In this document: positions 53,601 through 62,974 of the stretch, in pieces
How positions within the stretch are numbered: the stretch's first letter is position 1
How the letters are laid out: every line of letters begins with the position of its first letter
From: Paenibacillus sp. PAMC 26794
GTDB lineage: Bacteria; Bacillota; Bacilli; Paenibacillales; Paenibacillaceae
NCBI RefSeq assembly: GCF_000316035.1
Contig: NZ_ANHX01000011.1
Span: 248,001 to 312,000 of the forward strand
Length of the DNA: 64,000 nucleotides
Direction: 5' to 3'
Notes under the pieces: model-generated
Seen by the model: the letters and a program-made list of their open reading frames with translations, nothing else
Database searches by the model: none
What the model was told of the DNA's origin: nothing
Program-made: the position numbers and the translations under genes

Positions 53601-53646
53601 ATATGGCATAAGAAATTCCTGACTTCGGTCCTATTTGTATGATGAG

Positions 53647-53685
53647 AGGCGCTGATTACGAAATATTCGTGAACAGCGTCTTTTC
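53647..53685 (+). terminator. Terminator of thyA-folA
   Basis: GGCGCTG/CAGCGTC stem with a second short ACGAA/TTCGT pairing, then TTTTC. Confidence 0.65.
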
Positions 53686-54215
53686 TTTAGAAAAAAATGG
53701 GTCACTTGTTTAAACTGGAATACATATTACATTAATATAACATAATTAATTGATATTCATGTATATTATACATACGATTTAGCATTAAACAGTAAAAAAG
53801 TGTAAAAAATTTGAGGTTTTAACGTTGTGAAGTCCTAAAATGGGTCTGATATTCGGAATTGAGAACGATTTATAGCAAAATATGTTGGATTTGATGACAA
53901 ATTATCTGACATTTACTTAATGTTTCGACCTTTTATTTCTTTAACACACACCAGATTTCGCAGTTCAAATCCACATTTAACACCATAATAAGGGTATTGA
54001 CCATGGGTAGACTTGAAAGATATGATGTATAAAATACAAATAATTATGCGGATAATCCATTTAATATTCAGCACAGTAAATGCTACTATAATTGAAATAT
54101 CTTCGAGAAGATTTTGTGATACAATAGACAAAAACTCAAGTAATGAGTAATCCATTTCATATAGAACCATGCACATGAAGGGATTAAGACAAGAACGGAT
54201 GGGGGAAAACGTAAG
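53686..54215. other. Long AT-rich region upstream of gltD
   Basis: 530 bp without a supported gene. A TnrA-like site TGTTGGATTTGATGACA (53883-53899) differs from TGTnA-N7-TnACA at one position, and a TATAAT is at 54087-54092. The length suggests nitrogen-dependent control of gltD, but neither site is proven. Confidence 0.4.
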
Positions 54216-55703
54216 ATGTCTACACCTACTGGATTTATGGAATACAAACGTCAACTGCCAGCAGATCGTGAGCCAGCGGAGCGGATTAAGGATTGGGAAG
54301 AGTTTCATAAACACATGGCTGAAGAAGAGCTCAGAACACAAGGTGCACGATGCATGGATTGTGGTACCCCGTATTGCCATACAGGTATAGATATGATTGG
54401 CGGCACGTCAGGTTGCCCCGTGCATAACCTGATTCCAGAATGGAATAATCTTGTATATCGCGGACTGTGGAGAGAAGCGCTTGAGCGCCTTCACAAAACG
54501 AATAATTTCCCAGAGTTTACAGGTCGCGTCTGTCCAGCTCCTTGCGAAGGATCATGTACAGTTGGCTTAATCGGTCAGCCTGTAACCATCAAAACGATTG
54601 AAGAAGCAATTATTGAAAAAGGTTTCGAAGAAGGATGGGTCGTTCCCCAACCTCCTGAAAAACGTACGGGTAAACGTGTAGCTGTGGTAGGTTCAGGTCC
54701 AGCGGGATTAGCTACTGCGGCTCAGTTGAATAAAGCAGGACACTCGGTAACCGTATATGAGCGTTCGGACCGTGTCGGCGGATTGCTGATGTATGGCATC
54801 CCGACGATGAAATTGGATAAGAACGTAGTTCAACGTCGTGTTGATCTGCTTGAAGCAGAAGGCGTTCAATTCATCACGAATACCGAGATCGGTAAGGATA
54901 TTGCAGCACAACAACTCGTAGATGATTATGATGCTGTTGTATTGTGTGGTGGTGCAACGAAGCCGCGTGAATTCAATATTGAAGGCAGCGACTTGAAAGG
55001 CGTCCATTACGCGATGGATTTCCTGAATGGTAGCATTAAGAGTTATCTGGACTCCAATCTGGAAGATGGTCAATATCTGTCAGCTAAAGATAAAGATATT
55101 ATTGTCATTGGTGGCGGCGATACAGGATCTGACTGTGTTGCTACATCGCTGCGTCATGGTTGTCGTACTATTACTCAATTCGGTACGCATACACAAGCGC
55201 CTATGGAGCGTGATCGCATTAACAACCCTTGGCCGCAATTCCCGAACGTGTACACACTTGATTATGCGCAAGAGGAAGCCAAAGCGTTGTTTGGTCAAGA
55301 TCCGCGTGAGTTCTCCATCATGACAACGAAATTTGTCGGAGACGATGAGGGGAACCTCAAAGAATTGCATACAGTACAGATCGAGCGTATTGTGGATGAG
55401 ACTGGTCGCAAGATTTATCAGCCGATTCAAGGCACAGAGCGTGTATTCCCGGCTCAGATGGCCATGATTGCCATTGGTTTTGATGGACCGGAACAAACGT
55501 TGGTAGAGCAACTGGGACTTGCAACAGATCGTCGTACAAACGTTAAAGCACGCTACGGCAAATACAACACCAATGTGGATAAAGTATTTGCAGCAGGTGA
55601 CATGCGTCGTGGTCAAAGCTTGGTTGTATGGGCGATTAATGAAGGCCGTGAGGCTGCTCGTGAAGTGGACAAATACTTGATGGGTGCTTCGGTTCTGGTG
55701 TAA
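54216..55703 (+). CDS. gltD: Glutamate synthase small subunit (NADPH)
   Basis: Supplies electrons to the large subunit making glutamate. 495 residues. N-terminal iron-sulfur region with RCMDCGTPYCHTG, GCPVHNLIPEWN and CPAPCEGSCT; FAD site AVVGSGPAGLATAAQLNKAG; NADPH site IVIGGGDTGSDCVATSLRHG; C-terminal AAGDMRRGQSLVVWAINEGR. gltB is not in the window, so the subunits are encoded apart or this is a stand-alone GltD-like oxidoreductase. Confidence 0.93.
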   Translation: MSTPTGFMEYKRQLPADREPAERIKDWEEFHKHMAEEELRTQGARCMDCGTPYCHTGIDMIGGTSGCPVHNLIPEWNNLVYRGLWREALERLHKTNNFPEFTGRVCPAPCEGSCTVGLIGQPVTIKTIEEAIIEKGFEEGWVVPQPPEKRTGKRVAVVGSGPAGLATAAQLNKAGHSVTVYERSDRVGGLLMYGIPTMKLDKNVVQRRVDLLEAEGVQFITNTEIGKDIAAQQLVDDYDAVVLCGGATKPREFNIEGSDLKGVHYAMDFLNGSIKSYLDSNLEDGQYLSAKDKDIIVIGGGDTGSDCVATSLRHGCRTITQFGTHTQAPMERDRINNPWPQFPNVYTLDYAQEEAKALFGQDPREFSIMTTKFVGDDEGNLKELHTVQIERIVDETGRKIYQPIQGTERVFPAQMAMIAIGFDGPEQTLVEQLGLATDRRTNVKARYGKYNTNVDKVFAAGDMRRGQSLVVWAINEGREAAREVDKYLMGASVLV

Positions 55704-55726
55704 AATTATAGAACAAGATATCAATG

Positions 55727-55754
55727 ACAACCTTCGCGATCAGCGAGGGTTGTT
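55727..55754 (+). terminator. Terminator of gltD
   Basis: ACAACC-TCGC/GCGA-GGTTGT stem followed by TT; compact hairpin 24 bp past the stop. Confidence 0.7.
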
Positions 55755-55842
55755 TGCTGTTATTTTAACTAATTTGACTACATATTTCATGTAAGTGTGA
55801 GCAATATCATTGCTTTTTAAGCGATAAAGATTTATTATTATA

Positions 55843-55857
55843 TTATAATGATTATAA
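55843..55857. promoter_or_regulatory. Perfect palindromic Fur box
   Basis: TTATAATGATTATAA is a perfect 7-1-7 palindrome matching the core of the Bacillus Fur/PerR/Zur box TGATAATnATTATCA, 78 bp before the fur-family start. It points to autoregulation. Confidence 0.75.
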
Positions 55858-55934
55858 ATAAGGATTCACTGAAACCAACAATCAGAACGATAAAAGTAAA
55901 ATTCAATGAATATAAACCGGAGGTGCGACCTGCT

Positions 55935-56426
55935 ATGGCAAGTAACCGGGACAAGTCCATTTCAGAACAGATCTTTCACATTAAAAATCAACTGGTTGAA
56001 AAAGGATATAAATTAACACAACAACGGGAAGTTACTGTACGTGTATTGCTTGAACATGAAAAGGATCATTTTAGCGCAGAGGAAGTATTTCTCCTGGTTA
56101 AGGAGCAGTTCCCTGAGATTGGATTGGCTACCGTATACCGCACTCTCGAACTGCTGAGTGACCTTCAGGTCGTTGAAAAGATTAACTTTGGTGACGGCGC
56201 AGCGCGCTTTGATCTGCGAAGTACAGATGGTTCCCATCACCACCATCATTTGATCTGTACAGAATGTGGTAAAGTGGAAGAGATTATGGAAGATGGTCTG
56301 CTTCGTTTGGAACAACAAATCGAGCGTCAGTATGGCTTTGCTGTTACGGATCATCGTCTGGATTTCCAGGGTGTATGCAAAGAGTGCAGACAAAAGCATG
56401 TATTAAAAGAACAGGCAGTGGGATAA
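55935..56426 (+). CDS. fur: Fur-family metal/peroxide regulator
   Basis: A 163-residue regulator. Winged helix about 15-90 (KLTQQREVTVRVLLEHEKDH, ATVYRTLELLSD), then the dimer/metal domain with SHHHHHLICTECGKVEEI and CKECRQK (structural zinc Cys pairs). The His-rich SHHHHHLIC is typical of Fur rather than PerR or Zur, but the three paralogues cannot be separated with certainty by eye. ATG 55935 follows GGAGGTG; the frame extends upstream to 55848 across the Fur box and is not the likely start. Confidence 0.88.
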   Translation: MASNRDKSISEQIFHIKNQLVEKGYKLTQQREVTVRVLLEHEKDHFSAEEVFLLVKEQFPEIGLATVYRTLELLSDLQVVEKINFGDGAARFDLRSTDGSHHHHHLICTECGKVEEIMEDGLLRLEQQIERQYGFAVTDHRLDFQGVCKECRQKHVLKEQAVG

Positions 56427-56482
56427 TTCATTTCGGGAAGGTGCTCCCGAATCCAAAATCTGATATAATGAGTTTCAGAAGC

Positions 56483-56515
56483 AAGGGGCTTCCGTCGGCG
56501 GAATGCCCCTTTTTG
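56483..56515 (+). terminator. Terminator of fur
   Basis: AGGGGC/GCCCC stem enclosing CCG/CGG, followed by TTTTT. A TATAAT at 56464-56469 lies just upstream, so a topB transcript might pass through this hairpin. Confidence 0.75.
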
Positions 56516-56551
56516 CCGTCATGCGGACGGTGAAGGAGGAGAGATGGACGG

Positions 56552-58891
56552 ATGAAGACACTGGTTATAGCGGAAAAACCCGACATGGGTCGAACCATTG
56601 CCGCCGTCATAGAACCAAAGGCCAAGAACAATCGCACGTATCTGGAGGGTGAGCATTACATCATCACATGGGCGATAGGGCATTTGCTTGGACTGGCTGA
56701 ACCGGATGCCTATGATACAAAGTACAAGCGCTGGAATATAGCGGACCTGCCGATCATACCCGATCAGTTCAAGATTGTACCCAATCCTAGGACTAAAGAT
56801 CAGCTTAAAATGATTGGAGAACTGGCAAAACGGGCTTCAGCGATCGTTAATGCTTGCGATGCAGGGAGAGAAGGTCAGTACATCTTCGCCCTCATACAAC
56901 AGCAATTGAAGCTGCGTCAGCCTGTAAAGCGTTTATGGATATCGGATTTGACGGCAGAGAGCATTAGACGTGGTTTTGATGGTCTGAAGGATGCTTCTGA
57001 ATTTGAAAATTTGACCCATGCTGCTCGCGCCAGAAGTGAAGCCGATTGGCTGATCGGCATGAATGCCTCACGGGCGTTTACAACCCGCCATAATGCATTG
57101 TTGTCTGTAGGCCGTGTACAGACGCCGGTACTCGCGCTAATCTACGATCGGGAAATAGAGATTGAAGCGTTCCAGTCACAGACCTTTTATGAAGTGGCCG
57201 CCTGGTTTCGGCAGGAAGGTGTCGAGTACCGGGGACTGCGTCAGGGAGATAAGTTGACCGATGCGGAGGCAGCAGAGGCTATTGCAGCCAGTGTGAAGGG
57301 CAAGACAGGGCATATTACCAAATACGAAGCGAAGCAGACGAAGGAGTATCCGTATCGTTTGTATGACCTGACCCTTTTACAGCGTGAAGCCAATGCCAAG
57401 TTCGGATATGGTGCCAAAAAAACACTGGATATCGCGCAGGCTTTGTATGAAAAACACAAGGTGATTTCGTATCCTCGGACGAACTCCAACTATGTTACAG
57501 AACAGAATATCGAAGGTATGCACAAAACGCTAAACCTGCTTAAAAATGGTACCTATAATGAGCTTGCGCAAGGGGCCAAGCCAGAGCTTGTTCATAAGAA
57601 TAATAAAGGGGTATGTAATCCGAGCAGGGTTGAAGATCACCATGCGATCTTACCTACATTAAAGCGATCAGGTACCTTATCCAAGGATGAACAGAACATC
57701 TATGATTTGATTGTAAGGCGTTTCTTGTCTCACTTTTATCCTCCGGCGGAGTATAAGCAACATACCGTGCTCACCGAAGTGGAGAAACATCAGTTTAAGA
57801 CATCTGTCAAAGAGCTACTGTCCCTCGGATGGAAAGTGGTTCTCGGTTCCGTAGATCAGGAACAGGGCGGTGCAGGCAAGAAGAAGGTCAAGAAAAACGG
57901 CAATGAAGAAGAGGAAACCGAAGAGTGGACGGACAAGGCTTTTAGTGTACAACCTGAATTGCCTGTTCAATGTACGAAGAGTGAGTTCAAGGAGAAGGCG
58001 ACCCAGCCTCCCAAAAGTTATACCGAGGGGACATTGCTCAAAGCGATGGAAAGTGCAGGCAAGCAGATCGAGAATGAAGAGCTGCGAGATGCGATGAAAG
58101 ACAGTGGTCTGGGTACTCCGGCTACACGTGCTGCTACGATTGAGCGTCTCAAAAACGTAGGTTACATTACGCTGCAGGGGAAGAAAATGCAGTTAACGCT
58201 CAAAGGCAGAACGGCTATCGAATTGATTCGTCGAGCAGGCGTAGATCTGTTAACCTCACCTGAGATGACTGGGCAATGGGAAAGAAGGTTATACCAGATT
58301 TCCAAAGGTGAGGCGGGTCAGGACAAGTTCATGGAGAACGTTAAGAAATTCACGTTGTCCATCATTGAGAAAGTGCGTGTGCAAGCTCCGGCGCCGGCAG
58401 ATGCTTTTGGAGAAGATTCGCGTGCAGGCAGAGGGAAAGGCAAGGGAGCCAGAACCCAGGCCGGCAATACAAGGACATCTGCCAAGACAGCTAGTGGCGG
58501 TTCAACTGTAAAAACGTCCCGTCAGACTTCGGCATCTTCATCGAGAGCTGGCAGTGGGAAAAGCACGACCACCAAGGCGCCATCTTCAACTACGAGCTCA
58601 TCCGGAGTGAGAGAGTTACTGGCACCTTGTCCTTCTCCCGGCTGTACAGGTCAGATTATAGAGGGCAAGAAGGGTTATGGATGCTCACGTTTCAAAGAAG
58701 GCTGTTCATTTGTGGTCTGGAAAGAGTATGCGGGTAAAAAAATCACCAGTACGATGTTAAAATCGCTGATTGAGAAGGGGAGTACCCAGGTACTATCGTT
58801 CAAACGAAAAGACGGGAGTTCGGTGAAGGCACGTATTATTTTGCAAGACGTGGTAACAGGCAAGTTATCTGGTGAGAAACAGGATGCTTGA
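56552..58891 (+). CDS. topB: DNA topoisomerase III
   Basis: A type IA topoisomerase that decatenates DNA, 779 residues. Toprim EKPDMGRTIAAVIEPKAKNN and NACDAGREGQ (catalytic acids), IGMNASRAFT, and the nucleophile Tyr in VISYPRTNSNYVTE (about 307). Residues about 440-470 are a charged insert. After about 615 comes a Ser/Thr/Gly-rich linker and one C4-type zinc ribbon (LAPCPSPGCTG...GCSRFKEGCSF), then an SxV-like tail. The zinc tail is not universal in TopB. Confidence 0.95.
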   Translation: MKTLVIAEKPDMGRTIAAVIEPKAKNNRTYLEGEHYIITWAIGHLLGLAEPDAYDTKYKRWNIADLPIIPDQFKIVPNPRTKDQLKMIGELAKRASAIVNACDAGREGQYIFALIQQQLKLRQPVKRLWISDLTAESIRRGFDGLKDASEFENLTHAARARSEADWLIGMNASRAFTTRHNALLSVGRVQTPVLALIYDREIEIEAFQSQTFYEVAAWFRQEGVEYRGLRQGDKLTDAEAAEAIAASVKGKTGHITKYEAKQTKEYPYRLYDLTLLQREANAKFGYGAKKTLDIAQALYEKHKVISYPRTNSNYVTEQNIEGMHKTLNLLKNGTYNELAQGAKPELVHKNNKGVCNPSRVEDHHAILPTLKRSGTLSKDEQNIYDLIVRRFLSHFYPPAEYKQHTVLTEVEKHQFKTSVKELLSLGWKVVLGSVDQEQGGAGKKKVKKNGNEEEETEEWTDKAFSVQPELPVQCTKSEFKEKATQPPKSYTEGTLLKAMESAGKQIENEELRDAMKDSGLGTPATRAATIERLKNVGYITLQGKKMQLTLKGRTAIELIRRAGVDLLTSPEMTGQWERRLYQISKGEAGQDKFMENVKKFTLSIIEKVRVQAPAPADAFGEDSRAGRGKGKGARTQAGNTRTSAKTASGGSTVKTSRQTSASSSRAGSGKSTTTKAPSSTTSSSGVRELLAPCPSPGCTGQIIEGKKGYGCSRFKEGCSFVVWKEYAGKKITSTMLKSLIEKGSTQVLSFKRKDGSSVKARIILQDVVTGKLSGEKQDA

Positions 58892-58908
58892 TGTTAGTCA
58901 TCATAAAG

Positions 58909-58936
58909 TAAAAGGACCCTTATCCAAGGGTCCTTT
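58909..58936. terminator. Bidirectional terminator
   Basis: AAAAGGACCCT/AGGGTCCTTTT stem between convergent topB and the HAD hydrolase. Confidence 0.85.
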
Positions 58937-59684
58937 TCTGTTGGTGCTGTTGTATGTTTTCGTGTATGACTTTTGGTACCTCTTCCAGTGCAGTGATGGT
59001 ATACATCGACGTTTCCGGATTAGGCTGAAGTTCTACGATGTTGTATTGCCATTCATTCGGTTGTTTGATATATATGCTGTGAATTCCGGCTTTTACCGCA
59101 GGCATAATATCTGTGCGTAGTGAGTTGCCAATCATCCAAGTTGCACGACGATCAAACGGACCATTAGACAGAATGCCTTCCAGTGCCTCGATGTTTTTGT
59201 GTTGTCGGATATAGATCCGATCATCAAAATAAGCCGAGAGTTTCATCTGATCAATCTTCCGCTGCTGGATTACGGTTTCGCCGCCAGTATATAAGTAGAG
59301 GGAATGTCCTGCTACTTTGAGGTTCTCAAGCGTTTCGACCATATGAGGGTAGGGTTCAACCTCCTGATCGTACACACTCATACCCAACTTGCTCAGATAA
59401 GACTCTTCTCTGGGAGAGGTTAATCTGGCGAACTTGCCGGAGAAATAACGATAGGTATCAATCAGGGATTGCGGAAAATGATGACTCGCAAAACCAAGCT
59501 TGTTCACTCCGGTTACATCGATCTCCAGCTGTTTTTCCCGAATCTCTTGTGTTGTCAGAGAATGTCCATCAAACCACTCTTGCATATTCTCAAAGAATTC
59601 TCCCAGAATCAGGTTGAAGTACTTGTTGCAATATACGAGTGTATCATCAAGGTCAAACAAAATATGTTGTTTCATTATTTTCAT
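58920..59684 (-). CDS. HAD-superfamily hydrolase
   Basis: A 254-residue HAD protein. Motif I LFDLDDTLVYCNKYFN, motif II LYLYTGGETV, motif III Lys probably in QRKIDQMKLSAYFDDRI, motif IV TWMIGNSLRTDIMPAV. The cap is helical, with EQ-rich segments. The 3' end overlaps the shared terminator. Substrate unknown. An AGGAG site lies ten bases before the ATG. Confidence 0.85.
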   Translation of the reverse strand: MKIMKQHILFDLDDTLVYCNKYFNLILGEFFENMQEWFDGHSLTTQEIREKQLEIDVTGVNKLGFASHHFPQSLIDTYRYFSGKFARLTSPREESYLSKLGMSVYDQEVEPYPHMVETLENLKVAGHSLYLYTGGETVIQQRKIDQMKLSAYFDDRIYIRQHKNIEALEGILSNGPFDRRATWMIGNSLRTDIMPAVKAGIHSIYIKQPNEWQYNIVELQPNPETSMYTITALEEVPKVIHENIQQHQQKRTLG

Positions 59685-59733
59685 GATCTAACTCACTCCT
59701 TGTAGCCAGTAAATCCACAATGGTTCAACTAAA

Positions 59734-60654
59734 TTAAATGCGAATATAGGATTCCAGGAACATATTCAATTCAGATACGCCATCCGGCCGAATACTGTAT
59801 TTCTCTTTACGGTTGCTTCCGAGCAGATGGGTCCGTAGCAGACCTGCGATGCGTAGCGCCATAACCTGGTCTTTGACCGTGTCTTCGTCTTTACCCAATT
59901 CTTCACACATCTCAGCGAGGGATTTGGGTTCATCCGATACGTAACGAAGCAGGCGAAGTCTTTCGGGATCAGCTAGCGCATGGGTAAAACGTAAAAGACA
60001 TGTTGGTGGCTGGTCTTCGTTCTCTTCTGGTGCATCTACGGGATACTGCATGATCATCATACCCTCATAGAAGCAGTACATATTAATAGGACGATTGTGC
60101 ACCGTTGGGAAGAGGATGACTTCGTTCAGTCCAGGCATCGGTTCAACAAGAACGCCCGCTGTAGCATATTCAATAAGCAGTTCAGAGCCCATTTTATCAA
60201 GCAAAATGCGTTTTTCTTCGGCATCTTCTTCCAGCCACACACGCTGATCTTCGCTCATATTCTGACAGTAGTGTTCATCCCATAGTCGCAATAATGGGAC
60301 ATAACTGTTCCGAATGCGCGTTGATTCTTCTATTGTAAGAGCGGGCAGAAGAGGAGAGACGCGTGCAAACAGGTCTTCCGCTGTCATTCCGGCAAGCATG
60401 TCCAGGAAATCACGATTCTCCGATGTGTCATTTTGATAGGCTGCCCATGCAAACAAAACATCAAAATCATCAAAAGGCCAAGTGGCAGCAGGTGCGAGCG
60501 CAGCTCGTACATTGGAACTTAGTGTTCCTTCCACTTCCAGGATCCATTCAGGACCAATATCCAGATGCTGAATCCATTTTTTCGTGACATAAACCAGAAA
60601 GCTGTTAAGCATTTCATATATCGGTGAAACATCAATTTTCACATGATAAGCCAT
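59734..60654 (-). CDS. ArsR-like winged-helix regulator with large N-terminal domain
   Basis: A 306-residue protein from ATG 60654 (MAYHVKIDVSPIYEMLNSF); the frame continues to 60678. The N-terminal ~210 residues are of unknown fold with acidic helices. Residues about 215-290 form an ArsR-type winged helix (CLLRFTHALADPERLRLLRY, EPKSLAEMCEELGKDEDTVK). There are no metal-binding Cys pairs of ArsR/SmtB type. It lies upstream of the HAD hydrolase on the same strand, 49 bp apart, so both may be one unit. Confidence 0.8.
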   Translation of the reverse strand: MAYHVKIDVSPIYEMLNSFLVYVTKKWIQHLDIGPEWILEVEGTLSSNVRAALAPAATWPFDDFDVLFAWAAYQNDTSENRDFLDMLAGMTAEDLFARVSPLLPALTIEESTRIRNSYVPLLRLWDEHYCQNMSEDQRVWLEEDAEEKRILLDKMGSELLIEYATAGVLVEPMPGLNEVILFPTVHNRPINMYCFYEGMMIMQYPVDAPEENEDQPPTCLLRFTHALADPERLRLLRYVSDEPKSLAEMCEELGKDEDTVKDQVMALRIAGLLRTHLLGSNRKEKYSIRPDGVSELNMFLESYIRI

Positions 60655-60705
60655 AATGTTGCAGAATCCTCCCGTCACATCTAAATGTACGCAGCGACTT
60701 AAGTA

Positions 60706-60807
60706 CTATTAGTGCGTGTTCAAAAAGTCTGGTTTCATCTTCGAAGTTGATGATGCTACTAGGCATGATTCGTAATCAAAAGTGAACTTTTTGAACATCC
60801 TCTATTA
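60706..60807. repeat. Small palindromic repeat element (MITE-like)
   Basis: Perfect 12-bp inverted repeats TGTTCAAAAAGT (60717-60728) and ACTTTTTGAACA (60786-60797), with similar outer flanks (CTATTAG / CTCTATTA) and an inner TCATC..GATGA hairpin. About 100 bp, non-coding, in an intergenic gap. The form is that of a miniature transposable or REP-like element. Confidence 0.6.
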
Positions 60808-60958
60808 TGGCTTGTTTTGCAGGGCGTTGTCCACTATAATGTTCAAGTCCGGGGCAAAGCCCCGATCTTTGAATAGCAGTTTAAAACCATATGTATAACA
60901 TACAAAAGTCGTCAGCGATGGCGATTTTTCTTTGTGTGCTCGCAGGAGGAATGAATTC

Positions 60959-62149
60959 GTGTCATCGATTACTCGTCCCAAACTATCACACTCGACAGCC
61001 AACTATCTCATTTTGATTACGGTTATTGTGGTGGCGGGAATAAGTCAGGGGCTTTTGCTGCCTGTGCTTTCGATTTTTTTGGAGCAAAAAGGGGTTTCAC
61101 CAGGTTTAAACGGATTAAACGCCGCCGCGTTGTACATTGGCTCTTTTGCCATGACTCTCGTTGCGGAACGGTTATTGGGAGCACTAGGGTTCAAAAAGCT
61201 GATTGTAGGTGGCCTGATATTAGTCATGGTCCCTTTAATACTATTTCCGTATTTACCAAATATTAAAATATGGTTCATTTTGCGTCTGATCGTTGGAATA
61301 GGAGACAGCGCACTTCATTATGCGGCTCAGCTCTGGGTGCTACTTGTCACTGCACCTGAAAAGCGTGGACGCTACATATCGCTATATGGCATGTCCTATG
61401 GTCTGGGATTCAGCATTGGTCCGCTGGGCATCAAGCTGCTTGGATTCGGTGTTGCAGTGCCTTTCTGGGTGTTGTTCGTATGTACTGCCGCAGTGCTTAT
61501 ACTGGTATTAATGAAGCTTCCGGATACGAAGCCAGAAAAAGCAGAGCATGGCCAACTGCCGGAACGTCGCTTCCGTCGAAGTCTGGCATGGGCCTGGTAT
61601 GCACTTTTACCAGCACTCTTATACGGATATATGGAAGCAGGTATGAATAGTAACTTCCCCGTGTATGGGCTGCGTATTGGATTCGATACCAATCAGATTT
61701 CGTCGTTGCTTCCTTTTATCGGGATTGGAGGTTTGTTCCTTCAATTGCCTCTCGGAATGTTAAGTGACCGATATGGGCGTAAGAAGATATTGATGTTTGC
61801 GGGTATTAGCGGGGGAATCATCTTCATGCTGGTTCCAGTCGCAGGTACGCATTTCTGGTGGACGCTTGTATTGTTAACAATCGCAGGTGGCCTGGTCGGC
61901 TCCTTTTTCTCACTAGGCCTGGCCTACGCCGCAGATATTCTGCCTAAAGTATTGCTGCCTGCAGCCAACGTTGTGGCGTCCTTTCATTTTACGATTGGAA
62001 GTATTATTGGACCGAATCTGGGTGGTCAGATGATCAACTGGATTTCACCCGGAAGCATGTTCACCTTGCTCGGAATCCTGTACCTTCTTTTCGGCGTGGC
62101 AGGTATATTATTTCGTCGTAAACCTGAGTTCGAATCTGTGTTAAAATAG
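60959..62149 (+). CDS. MFS transporter
   Basis: A 396-residue major-facilitator protein with about 12 hydrophobic helices. GTG 60959 is seven bases after AGGAGG; the upstream frame lacks a site. The inter-helix loop LSDRYGRKK is the classic MFS motif between helices 2/3 or 8/9 (here in the second half). The first half has VAERLLGALGFKK in the matching loop. A drug or sugar exporter is possible; the substrate is not indicated by neighbours. Confidence 0.88.
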   Translation: MSSITRPKLSHSTANYLILITVIVVAGISQGLLLPVLSIFLEQKGVSPGLNGLNAAALYIGSFAMTLVAERLLGALGFKKLIVGGLILVMVPLILFPYLPNIKIWFILRLIVGIGDSALHYAAQLWVLLVTAPEKRGRYISLYGMSYGLGFSIGPLGIKLLGFGVAVPFWVLFVCTAAVLILVLMKLPDTKPEKAEHGQLPERRFRRSLAWAWYALLPALLYGYMEAGMNSNFPVYGLRIGFDTNQISSLLPFIGIGGLFLQLPLGMLSDRYGRKKILMFAGISGGIIFMLVPVAGTHFWWTLVLLTIAGGLVGSFFSLGLAYAADILPKVLLPAANVVASFHFTIGSIIGPNLGGQMINWISPGSMFTLLGILYLLFGVAGILFRRKPEFESVLK

Positions 62150-62232
62150 AAGCTGGTGTTCGCATGGAAATTGATGTCCATTTCCGAGTACACTAGTGGT
62201 AGGGAAAAACATGGACAAGAGGAGACATCGCG

Positions 62233-62958
62233 ATGATCAGAGTAGAGAACTTGAGTAAATCCGTTGGCGTGGACCGCGTTCCCGTTCTGCGGGATATTCG
62301 ATTTGATATGCAACAGGGTGAAATGATAGCTGTAGTTGGCTCAAGCGGTAGTGGGAAAAGCATGTTGCTTAAATGTTTGGCCATGATGGAAAAATGGGAT
62401 TCCGGCCGGTTTACGGTGGATGGTGCCGAGATTTTGAAAGAAGGCTGGTCCGGAAAACGGAAAATCAAACGGGAATGGGCATACTTGGAACAGAATCCAG
62501 AATTATTTCCTAGACGTACGGCTCTTAAAAATGTATTAATCGGACGATCGGGTCAGACTCCAGTATGGAGAATGGTAACCGGTATGGTGCGTTCCGATGA
62601 TTATATGGGTGCGATGGATTATCTCGAAAACTTGGGATTACTCGATAAAGCACATCAAATAGCAGAGAAGCTCAGTGGTGGCGAGAAGCAGCGTGTTGCT
62701 ATTGCAAGAGCACTTGCTCATGGTGCCAAAGTCGTTTTGGCCGATGAACCAGTAATTGGTCTTGACCCTCACACAGCAGATTCGGTGCTGGAAACGCTGC
62801 GCAAATTATGTGAAGAAGAACGTGCAACAGTCATTGCAGTACTGCCTATTGAGCTTGCTGAGAAACATGCCACACGGATCTGGGGATTGGCAGAAGGCAA
62901 GATTGCTTTTGATATTCGTGGACGAAGACTGACACAGCAAGAAAAAAACCAGATTTAA
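62233..62958 (+). CDS. ABC transporter ATPase, PhnC-like
   Basis: A 241-residue ABC ATPase: Walker A GSSGSGKSML, Q-loop LEQNPELFPR, signature LSGGEKQRVAIARAL, Walker B VVLADEPVIGLD. The switch His is replaced by Pro-Ile (VIAVLPIELAEKH), which is unusual. Its gene order (ATPase followed by an extracytoplasmic lipoprotein) is not that of a phn operon, and no permease is visible before the window ends. Confidence 0.82.
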   Translation: MIRVENLSKSVGVDRVPVLRDIRFDMQQGEMIAVVGSSGSGKSMLLKCLAMMEKWDSGRFTVDGAEILKEGWSGKRKIKREWAYLEQNPELFPRRTALKNVLIGRSGQTPVWRMVTGMVRSDDYMGAMDYLENLGLLDKAHQIAEKLSGGEKQRVAIARALAHGAKVVLADEPVIGLDPHTADSVLETLRKLCEEERATVIAVLPIELAEKHATRIWGLAEGKIAFDIRGRRLTQQEKNQI

Positions 62959-62974
62959 ACTATTGAAAAGAGTG

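Noticed and set aside
53913..54380. Minus-strand frame (155 codons) upstream of and into gltD
   Set aside because: Overlaps the conserved iron-sulfur region of gltD, has no ribosome site and no recognisable motif.
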